6,385 nt of DNA, taken from contig CALDKL010000371.1 in the NCBI GenBank assembly GCA_937898895.1, forward strand, positions 1 through 6,385. Direction: 5' to 3'. The first letter of the stretch is position 1. Each line of letters starts with the position of its first letter. The translations under genes were made by a program, and so were the position numbers. The notes under the pieces were generated by a model, which made no database searches, was not told the origin of the DNA, and saw only the letters and a program-made list of their open reading frames with translations. The stretch is from an uncultured Verrucomicrobiae bacterium (GTDB lineage Bacteria; Verrucomicrobiota; Verrucomicrobiia; Verrucomicrobiales; DEV007). Of the stretch, positions 1-5,303 are shown piece by piece.

Positions 1-177
1 GTGGGATTCGGCATCTCCACTCCCGCCCAGGCCGCCGAGGTGGGACGGGCAGCCGACGGGGTCGTCGTCGGTAGCGCGATCGTGCGCATCATCGAGCAAT
101 TCGGAACCGATCCGAACGTCGCTGCGAAAGTCGCCACCTTTGTCAAACCGCTTGTGGACGCCGCCAAGTCGGTCTAA
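1..177 (+). CDS. trpA: Tryptophan synthase alpha subunit, C-terminal fragment
   Basis: This is the 3' end of a gene cut by the window edge: 58 codons in frame 1, ending in TAA at 175-177. The protein begins VGFGIST and continues through DGVVVGSAIVRIIEQ. These match the last strand, phosphate-binding loop and helix of the TrpA TIM barrel; the equivalent E. coli segment is GFGIS...GSAIVKIIEQ. TrpA cleaves indole-3-glycerol phosphate to indole and glyceraldehyde 3-phosphate and passes indole to TrpB. The first codon is GTG, but it is an internal valine just before the conserved GFGIS motif and not a start. The gene ends 32 bp before dapF on the same strand, so dapF may be transcribed from a trp-side promoter. 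The family call is firm; the rest of the gene is not visible. Confidence 0.93.
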   Translation: MGFGISTPAQAAEVGRAADGVVVGSAIVRIIEQFGTDPNVAAKVATFVKPLVDAAKSV

Positions 178-209
178 CCTGCGATCCCTCCTGACCCGAC
201 CCTTTTCCC

Positions 210-1022
210 ATGGTTCCATTCTGGAAAATGAACGGTGCGGGGAACGACTTCGTCGTCCTCGACAACCGAGACAAGACCCTGTCCCTCACCGGCGAACAGA
301 TTGCCAGGCTCTGCCAGCGGCAACGTGGAATCGGGGCCGACGGACTGCTTGCCGTCGAGCCAGCGAGCAATGGAGAGGATTTCCGGATGCGTTACTACAA
401 CGCCGATGGAGGTGAGGCCGAGATGTGCGGCAACGGTGCTCGCTGTTTCGCTCGATTCGTCAATTTTCTGCAAGGCGGTTCACTTTCGAAGACCACTTTC
501 GAGACCCTCGCCGGGGTCATCGAAGCGGAATTCCAGGGCGACCAGGTCCGCATCCGCCTCAGCACTCCCCACAGCCTGCGGCTGAACGATTCTCTCGACC
601 TCGACGGAGTCCCCCACACCGTGCATTCCCTCAATACCGGTGTGCCTCACGCCCTCGTCCTGGTCGACGACCTCGCTTCCATCGATGTCAGGCGATTCGG
701 AGCAGCGATGCGCTACCACCCCCATTTCGCCCCGAAGGGAACCAACGCAAATTTTGTCCAGGTTCTCTCCCCCGGACACATCGCCATCCGCACCTACGAA
801 CGCGGCGTCGAGGACGAAACGCTCGCCTGCGGCACCGGCATGGTCGCCTGCGCCCTGATCCATCACGAATTGAGCGGTGCCCCTTCGCCGATCCGCGTCC
901 GCGTCGCCGGCGGGGATACTCTCGAGATCGGCTTCACCGAAACCGGACCCGGTCAATATGCCGACGTGACCCTGTTGGGTCCGGCTGACTTTACCTTCTC
1001 GGGCACTCTCGAGACCCTCTGA
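210..1022 (+). CDS. dapF: Diaminopimelate epimerase
   Basis: DapF is a cytoplasmic, cofactor-independent epimerase that converts LL-diaminopimelate to the meso form, the precursor of lysine and of most Gram-negative peptidoglycan. The 270 residues are close to the usual length of about 275. Both halves of the pseudo-symmetric fold are present. The N-terminal motif MNGAGNDF is at residues 7-14. The first catalytic cysteine is C73 in EMCGNGARCF, and the second is C207 in ACGTGMVA. Other substrate-contacting positions look intact: N12, N64 in YYNADGG, N181, and E197-R198. The position matching E. coli N157 (GNPH) is V145 in TGVPH. The start at 210 puts the conserved KMNGAGNDF seven residues in, as in the family. 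No Shine-Dalgarno sequence precedes it; the leader is C/T-rich. The gene heads the dapF-dapA-dapB block. Confidence 0.97.
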   Translation: MVPFWKMNGAGNDFVVLDNRDKTLSLTGEQIARLCQRQRGIGADGLLAVEPASNGEDFRMRYYNADGGEAEMCGNGARCFARFVNFLQGGSLSKTTFETLAGVIEAEFQGDQVRIRLSTPHSLRLNDSLDLDGVPHTVHSLNTGVPHALVLVDDLASIDVRRFGAAMRYHPHFAPKGTNANFVQVLSPGHIAIRTYERGVEDETLACGTGMVACALIHHELSGAPSPIRVRVAGGDTLEIGFTETGPGQYADVTLLGPADFTFSGTLETL

Positions 1023-1055
1023 CACCCCTTTCACCCCCCAGCCTGATCCGCCGCC

Positions 1056-1937
1056 ATGTTCGAAGGAGCCCACACCGCCCTTGTCACTCCCTTCAACGAA
1101 AAGGGAATGATCGATCCCGACGCCTTTCGCAAGCTGATCGACCGCCAGTTCGAAAGCGGCATCCGGGGGATCGTCCCCTGTGGCACGACGGGGGAATCCT
1201 CGACTCTCTCGACCGAGGAACATCACCTCGTCATCGAGATGGCCGTGAAGCAGACTCGGAAGCGCGGACTCGTCATCGCAGGTACGGGTTCGAACTCGAC
1301 CCGCGAAGCCGTCGACCTGACCCAGGCCGCCGAAAAGGCCGGGGCCGATGCCGCCCTGCTCGTGACCCCCTACTACAACAAGCCCTCGCAGGAGGGGCTC
1401 TATCAACACTACAAAACCATCGCGCTTTCGACCGACCTGCCGCTGATGCTCTATTCGATTCCCGGTCGCTGTCACATCCAAATCGACGTCGAAACCTGCG
1501 TCCGTCTCGCGGCCGAATGTCCCAACATCCGTGCAATCAAGGAAGCCGGTGGCGTCACCGAGCGCGTCCGCCAGTTGCGTGCCGCCCTTCCGGCGGATTT
1601 TGAGATTCTCTCGGGCGACGACGCCCTGACTGTCGATTTTATGAAAGAGGGGGCGGTTGGCATCGTCTCTGTCGCCGGCAATCTCATCCCCCGCCAGATG
1701 GCCGACCTCGCCACGGCGATGTTGGAAAAGCGTATCGGCGATGCCGAGGCAATCCATGCTCAGTATGCTCCACTGTTCAACGCCTTCCTCAAACTCGATA
1801 CCAATCCGGTCCCGATCAAGGCCGCCCTGGGCCTCGTCGGCAGCTGCAAACCGAAGCTTCGCCTCCCCATGGTGGAGATGCCTGCGGCGAAGGTCGAGGA
1901 ACTGCGCGGCCTGCTCACCACTCTCGGCCTCCTCTGA
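1056..1937 (+). CDS. dapA: 4-hydroxy-tetrahydrodipicolinate synthase (DHDPS)
   Basis: DapA condenses pyruvate with aspartate 4-semialdehyde, the first committed step to diaminopimelate and lysine. The 293 residues match the E. coli enzyme (292) with almost identical numbering. The Schiff-base lysine is K162 in RAIKEAGG. The catalytic triad corresponds to T45 (GTTGE, 43-47), Y107 (TPYYNKP) and Y133 (LYSIPGR). The substrate-binding arginine is R138. The lysine-feedback pocket known from E. coli is mostly kept: S48, H56, N80, E84 and Y106 are present, S49 replaces A49, and T53 replaces H53. This suggests a lysine-inhibitable enzyme, which is an inference. The 33 bp upstream of the ATG are C-rich with no Shine-Dalgarno; the start is supported by the conserved FEGAHTALVTPF N-terminus. 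The gene lies between dapF and dapB on the same strand and is probably co-transcribed with them. Confidence 0.97.
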   Translation: MFEGAHTALVTPFNEKGMIDPDAFRKLIDRQFESGIRGIVPCGTTGESSTLSTEEHHLVIEMAVKQTRKRGLVIAGTGSNSTREAVDLTQAAEKAGADAALLVTPYYNKPSQEGLYQHYKTIALSTDLPLMLYSIPGRCHIQIDVETCVRLAAECPNIRAIKEAGGVTERVRQLRAALPADFEILSGDDALTVDFMKEGAVGIVSVAGNLIPRQMADLATAMLEKRIGDAEAIHAQYAPLFNAFLKLDTNPVPIKAALGLVGSCKPKLRLPMVEMPAAKVEELRGLLTTLGLL

Positions 1938-1958
1938 TCCCTCTCCCGGCCCCTCGCT

Positions 1959-2699
1959 ATGCTCAACATTCTCGTCACTGGTTTCCGCGGCCGCATGGGC
2001 CAATCCGTCGCCACGGCCATCGGCGAGGACTCCGATGTCCGCGTCGCCGCCGGGATCGACATGGGCGACTCGCTCGAGGACGCGCTCCGGAAGAGCGAAA
2101 TCGTGATCGATTTCACCCTGCCCACGTTTACCACCGAACTGGTGGAGGGCTGCGTCGCCGCGAGCGTCCCGCTGGTGATGGGCACGACCGGACACGACGC
2201 CGCTCAGCTCGATCTGATCCGGCGTGCCTCCGAGGTGATCCCCATCGTCCACGCACCCAATTTCTCCGTCGGTGTGAACACCCTGTTCTGGCTGACTCGC
2301 CGCACCACTGAAATCCTCGGCGAGGACTTTGATCTCGAAGTTGTCGAGATGCACCACCGTCACAAGGTCGATTCCCCGAGCGGCACGGCGCGCCGACTCG
2401 TCGAGATCCTGACAGAAGTGCGAAACCTTTCCTACGAGAAAGATTGTCGCCACGGTCGCTTCGGAGAAGTCGGCCCCCGCACGGACAAGGAGATCGGAGT
2501 TCACGCTCTGCGCGGCGGCGATGTCGTCGGCGACCACACCGTCGTCTTTGCTGGAAACGGAGAGCGTGTCGAGTTGACCCACAAGGCCTCCAGTCGCCTC
2601 ACCTTCGCAAAAGGTGCGGTGCGCGCCGCAAAGTGGGTCCGGTCGGAAGGTCTGAAAAACGGGCTCTTCGACATGCAGGACGTCCTCGGCCTGAAGTGA
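1959..2699 (+). CDS. dapB: 4-hydroxy-tetrahydrodipicolinate reductase
   Basis: DapB uses NAD(P)H to reduce the DapA product to tetrahydrodipicolinate. The protein has 246 residues. The Rossmann nucleotide-binding loop GFRGRMG is at 8-14. VIDFTLP (49-55) and VMGTTG (73-78) line the cofactor site. The catalytic and substrate signature EMHHRHKVDSPSGTA starts at 130, with H132, H133 and K136. HALRGGDVVGDHTVVF in the C-terminal half is also typical. It lacks the insertion of about 25 residues that E. coli DapB (273 residues) has after the second beta strand, and in this it resembles the short mycobacterial form. The cofactor-discriminating position reads GIDMGD (32-37), acidic D34 followed by methionine instead of the arginine of E. 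coli. The gene begins 21 bp after dapA in a C/T-rich spacer without a Shine-Dalgarno, and its TGA directly abuts the folK ATG. Confidence 0.97.
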   Translation: MLNILVTGFRGRMGQSVATAIGEDSDVRVAAGIDMGDSLEDALRKSEIVIDFTLPTFTTELVEGCVAASVPLVMGTTGHDAAQLDLIRRASEVIPIVHAPNFSVGVNTLFWLTRRTTEILGEDFDLEVVEMHHRHKVDSPSGTARRLVEILTEVRNLSYEKDCRHGRFGEVGPRTDKEIGVHALRGGDVVGDHTVVFAGNGERVELTHKASSRLTFAKGAVRAAKWVRSEGLKNGLFDMQDVLGLK

Positions 2700-3179
2700 A
2701 TGGCCCGAGTCGGGATCAGTCTCGGTTCCAATCTGGGCGACCGCCTCGCCCATCTCCGCGAGGCCGTGACACGGCTGGGGCCAGCCCGGTGCGGCGAGTC
2801 TCTGCGCCTCTCCCCGATCTATGAGACCGAGCCGGTCGACTGCCTGCCGGGATCGGGCGCCTTCTACAATGCCGTCGTGGAGATCGAATCACCGCTCGCC
2901 CCCCTGGATCTGCTCACCTTCACCCAATCGATCGAACGCGAACTCGGGCGCCCCGAAGTTCGTGACCGCAATGCTCCGCGAACCATTGATCTCGACCTGC
3001 TTTACTACGATGACCTCGTCGTTGCCTTGCCCGGCCTCCAACTCCCCCATCCGAGGATGTTGCAGCGTGCCTTCGTCGTCCTGCCGCTCGCCTCGATTCG
3101 ATCCGACCTCGTGCCCCCGTCGGTGATGCAGTCACTCGACACCAGCGGTGTGACACGGCTCGATCTCTCCTGGTGGTGA
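2700..3179 (+). CDS. folK: 2-amino-4-hydroxy-6-hydroxymethyldihydropteridine pyrophosphokinase (HPPK)
   Basis: FolK transfers pyrophosphate from ATP to 6-hydroxymethyl-7,8-dihydropterin, the step before dihydropteroate synthase in folate synthesis. The 159 residues match the E. coli size. GISLGSNLGDR (5-15) is the N-terminal signature. SPIYETEPV (38-46) and FYNAVVEIES (55-64) form the pterin-binding region. The HPPK signature RNAPRTIDLDLLYYDD starts at residue 90, with D97 and D99 as the two magnesium-binding aspartates. LPHPRM (116-121), followed by RAFVVLPLA, closes the ATP site. The tryptophan usually found just before GPR in E. coli HPPK is absent here (RNAPR). The ATG at 2700 follows the dapB TGA with no intervening base, so translation probably depends on termination-reinitiation by ribosomes leaving dapB. 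No other folate gene is in view. A long inverted repeat overlaps its stop codon. Confidence 0.95.
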   Translation: MARVGISLGSNLGDRLAHLREAVTRLGPARCGESLRLSPIYETEPVDCLPGSGAFYNAVVEIESPLAPLDLLTFTQSIERELGRPEVRDRNAPRTIDLDLLYYDDLVVALPGLQLPHPRMLQRAFVVLPLASIRSDLVPPSVMQSLDTSGVTRLDLSWW

Positions 3180-3213
3180 TCGGGGAGCGAGGCTGAAGGT
3201 ATCGTCCCCGATC
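3178..3213. repeat. Inverted repeat / possible stem-loop at the folK 3' end
   Basis: GATCGGGGA at 3178-3186 is the exact reverse complement of TCCCCGATC at 3205-3213: a perfect 9 bp stem, mostly G-C, with an 18-base loop. Inside the loop, CGA (3188-3190) and TCG (3202-3204) could add three pairs after a one-base bulge. The left arm includes the last two bases of the folK TGA. No T-run follows on either strand, so this is not a textbook intrinsic terminator. It could be a weak or factor-assisted terminator, an mRNA 3'-end stabiliser, or a palindromic protein site. The palindrome is directly visible; the function is a guess. Confidence 0.45.
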
Positions 3214-3223
3214 CGACGGAATC

Positions 3224-3241
3224 CCGGAATCCATTTTCCGG
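3224..3241. repeat. Short hairpin-forming inverted repeat upstream of glycerate kinase
   Basis: CCGGAA at 3224-3229 pairs exactly with TTCCGG at 3236-3241, leaving a six-base loop (TCCATT). It lies 11 bases after the larger stem-loop and 46 bases before the glycerate kinase start. No T-run follows. Together the two stems structure about half of the only sizeable gap in the + strand gene run, so this may be where transcription of the dap-folK block is attenuated or where the mRNA is processed. A stem this short could also arise by chance in GC-rich DNA. Confidence 0.3.
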
Positions 3242-3287
3242 AAGCAGTGGACAAGGGAGCCAAACCGGGGCAAATAGCCGCCTCTCG

Positions 3288-4415
3288 ATGAAAATCCTCG
3301 TGGCCTCCGACAAGTTCAAAGGTTCCCTGAGTGCCCGCGAGGCCTGCGAAGGGATCGCAGCAGGATTGCGCGAAGGTTTCCGAAAGACTCCCATACAGAT
3401 CCGGATCCTGCCGATTGCAGACGGCGGAGATGGCATTGCGGAGACCCTGCTCGCGGCCTGTGGCGGCGAATGGATCGAGGTCGAGGTATCGGGGCCGCTC
3501 GGCGATCCGCTTGCGGCCGGATATGCTCTCCTGGACGGCGGACGAGTTGCCGTTGTCGAAATGGCAAAGGCCTCGGGACTCGTTCTCCTCGCGCACCGGG
3601 AATTGAATCCCCAGGTTGCCACCACCGTCGGCACCGGCCAGTTGATCGCGCACGCCACCTCCATCGGCGTCGAGGAGATCGTGCTCGGCATCGGTGGCAG
3701 TGCGACCAACGACGGTGGCACGGGCATGGCGGAAGCCCTCGGGTTCCGCTTTGAAGACGCTGAGGGAAACCCCATCTCCGGCCTGCCCTCTGGCCTGGAG
3801 CGTGTCCGGAAGATTCGGCCTCCTGACAAGATCATTTTCCCCCGTGTCACCGTCGCCTGCGACGTGACCAATCCCCTCCTCGGCGTAGAGGGGTGCACTC
3901 CTTGCTACGGTCCCCAAAAAGGAATCCTCCCCGAGACCTTTGCGTTTCACGAAGAACGCCTTACCCATCTCGTCGCGCTATTGGGCGAGGCGGGACAGGC
4001 CGCAGCGACCACTCCGGGAGCCGGTGCCGCCGGAGGTCTCGGCTTCGGTGCGATGGTGTTCCTGGGTGCTCGACTCGTGCCGGGATTTGACCTTGTCGCG
4101 GAGAAGCTGGGGCTATCCGACGCCGTCCGTGAAGCCGATCTGGTCATCACCGGCGAAGGCCGTCTCGATGCTCAGTCGCTCCAGGGAAAAGGGCCCCACG
4201 GCCTCGTCCGTCTCGCCCGCCGCCACGGCAAGAAGACGGCGGTCTTTTGCGGTAGCCTGGAAAGCCGGTCACTCGAGGAGGAATTTGGTCCCGTATGCGA
4301 AATCCGCGATCCCTCGCTGAGTCTTCCGCAAAATCTGGCGAACGGAGCCGTCCATCTGCGGGAAGCCGCAGCCCGATTTGCCCGATCCTTTGATTTTCGC
4401 CCAGCCAACAACTGA
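3288..4415 (+). CDS. garK: Glycerate 2-kinase, GarK/GlxK family
   Basis: This kinase phosphorylates D-glycerate with ATP, giving 2-phosphoglycerate in the characterised E. coli members (GarK, GlxK), and feeds glyoxylate or sugar-acid breakdown into glycolysis. The 375 residues match the usual family length of about 380. Conserved blocks in order are SDKFKGSLSA (7-16), LPIADGGDG (41-49), GIGGSATNDGGTGMAEALG (134-152), CDVTNPLLG (191-199), YGPQKG (207-212), PGAGAAGGLGFG (243-254) and ITGEGRLDAQS (287-297). The ATG at 3288 places MKILVASDKFKGS exactly at the family N-terminus, so the start is well supported although no Shine-Dalgarno is visible. A 108 bp gap with two inverted repeats separates it from folK. 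No glyoxylate carboligase, tartronate semialdehyde reductase or transporter gene lies beside it, so the source of glycerate is not shown. GarK and GlxK cannot be distinguished by sequence alone; the symbol denotes the family. Confidence 0.93.
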   Translation: MKILVASDKFKGSLSAREACEGIAAGLREGFRKTPIQIRILPIADGGDGIAETLLAACGGEWIEVEVSGPLGDPLAAGYALLDGGRVAVVEMAKASGLVLLAHRELNPQVATTVGTGQLIAHATSIGVEEIVLGIGGSATNDGGTGMAEALGFRFEDAEGNPISGLPSGLERVRKIRPPDKIIFPRVTVACDVTNPLLGVEGCTPCYGPQKGILPETFAFHEERLTHLVALLGEAGQAAATTPGAGAAGGLGFGAMVFLGARLVPGFDLVAEKLGLSDAVREADLVITGEGRLDAQSLQGKGPHGLVRLARRHGKKTAVFCGSLESRSLEEEFGPVCEIRDPSLSLPQNLANGAVHLREAAARFARSFDFRPANN

Positions 4416-4420
4416 TCCCC

Positions 4421-5281
4421 ATGGCCGAATCCTCATTTCTTCCGGGTCTCGAATCGCTTGCCGCCCCGTACCCGACCCGTTTCGACCTCCATCTCGGCGA
4501 TTGCGTCGAAGGAATGCGCCAGCTCCCCGACGAATCCGTCGATCTGGTCGTGACTTCCCCACCCTACAATTTGGGCATCGCCTACGGAACCTATGACGAC
4601 ACCAAAGAACAAAATGAGTATCTGAACTGGTCTCTGGAGTGGGCAAGGGAGGTGCAGCGACTGCTCAAGCCGGAAGGATCCTTTTTTCTGAACATCGGCG
4701 CGTCACCGAAGGACCCCTGGATGCCGCACGAACTCGCACTGACCCTGCGACCGCTTTTTTGCTTACAGAATACGATCCATTGGATCAAATCGATCACGGT
4801 GGAGCCGAAAGGTGGCGAACCGGTGTCGGTCGGGCATTTCAAGCCGATCAACTCGCCGCGATTCCTCAATGATTGCCATGAGTTCGTCTTTCACTTCACG
4901 AAGTCCGGAAAGGTGACGATTGATCGCCTCGCCGTCGGAGTGCCCTATGCACACAAGAGCAACATTTCGCGATGGGGGCACACCGGCGGGCGCGATCGGA
5001 GGTGTCGGGGCAACAATTGGTTCATCCCCTACGAGACCATCGTCTCGCGCGACCGTGAGCGCCCCCATCCCGCGACCTTTCCGGTGGAACTGGCGCGGCG
5101 CTGTATCCGGCTGCACGGAGGATCGCCCGAAGAGATGACGATGCTCGAGCCCTTCCTCGGCATAGGCCATGCCGCCATCGCCGCTGGCCAGCTCGGGATC
5201 GGGCGACTGATTGGATTCGAAATCGATGAGGGCTACCTCTCCGAAGCCCGCGAGAGACTCGGATGCGTGAAGGGAGATTGA
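4421..5281 (+). CDS. Site-specific DNA methyltransferase, beta class (amino-methylating, N4-C or N6-A)
   Basis: The predicted protein is an AdoMet-dependent DNA methyltransferase of the N6_N4_Mtase type, 286 residues long. Motif IV is TSPPYN at 45-50, preceded by LHLGDCVEGMRQLPDESVDLVV. A variable target-recognition stretch lies roughly at 125-210. Motif X resembles PHPATFPVELARRCI (215-229). Motif I is LEPFLGIGHAAIAA (242-255), followed by GFEIDEGYLSEA (265-276). Motif IV before motif I defines the beta class. TSPPY is more usual for N4-cytosine enzymes, but N6-adenine cannot be excluded. Motif I differs from the common DPFxGSGT, having E for D and IGH for SGT. The ATG lies 5 bp after the glycerate kinase stop with no Shine-Dalgarno, which suggests coupling. 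No restriction endonuclease or specificity gene is present in the window, so it may be a solitary enzyme. Its target sequence cannot be read from the protein. Confidence 0.9.
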   Translation: MAESSFLPGLESLAAPYPTRFDLHLGDCVEGMRQLPDESVDLVVTSPPYNLGIAYGTYDDTKEQNEYLNWSLEWAREVQRLLKPEGSFFLNIGASPKDPWMPHELALTLRPLFCLQNTIHWIKSITVEPKGGEPVSVGHFKPINSPRFLNDCHEFVFHFTKSGKVTIDRLAVGVPYAHKSNISRWGHTGGRDRRCRGNNWFIPYETIVSRDRERPHPATFPVELARRCIRLHGGSPEEMTMLEPFLGIGHAAIAAGQLGIGRLIGFEIDEGYLSEARERLGCVKGD

Positions 5282-5303
5282 CCCGTACCGAATTTCATGC
5301 AGT
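5282..5303. other. Convergent intergenic junction
   Basis: Only 22 bp separate the stop codons of the methyltransferase (+) and the sugar-binding lipoprotein (-). CCGTA (5283-5287) can pair with TACGG (5305-5309) around a 17-base loop, reaching into the lipoprotein stop codon. The stem is short and has no flanking T-run, so I see no convincing bidirectional terminator. Transcripts from the two strands probably overlap here. Confidence 0.4.

Noticed and set aside
1..3. GTG at the first base as a possible start codon for a small gene
   Set aside because: The translation continues the conserved TrpA barrel without a break, so this is an internal valine of a gene truncated by the window edge.
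187..192. CCTCCT, identical to the anti-Shine-Dalgarno core, before dapF
   Set aside because: On the + strand mRNA it cannot pair with the 16S rRNA tail. It fits the general pyrimidine richness of these spacers and is not treated as a separate element.
1050..1058. GCCGCCATG at the dapA start, resembling a eukaryotic Kozak context
   Set aside because: The gene is clearly bacterial in family and arrangement. The match reflects the C-rich leader only.
480..2753. Open frame of 757 codons on the - strand, antisense to dapF, dapA and dapB
   Set aside because: It is opposite three well-supported conserved genes, and its translation is low in complexity and rich in G, D, E and A with no recognisable domain. 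Long antisense frames are common in GC-rich coding DNA.
3248..3276. Possible promoter before glycerate kinase: TGGACA and CAAATA spaced by 17 bases
   Set aside because: The -35-like box is fair but the -10 is poor, and it would leave only about a 5-base leader before the ATG. Such matches are expected by chance.
3132..3968. Open frame of 278 codons on the - strand over the folK end and glycerate kinase
   Set aside because: It overlaps two conserved genes on the opposite strand and has no recognisable motifs, so it is a codon-bias shadow.
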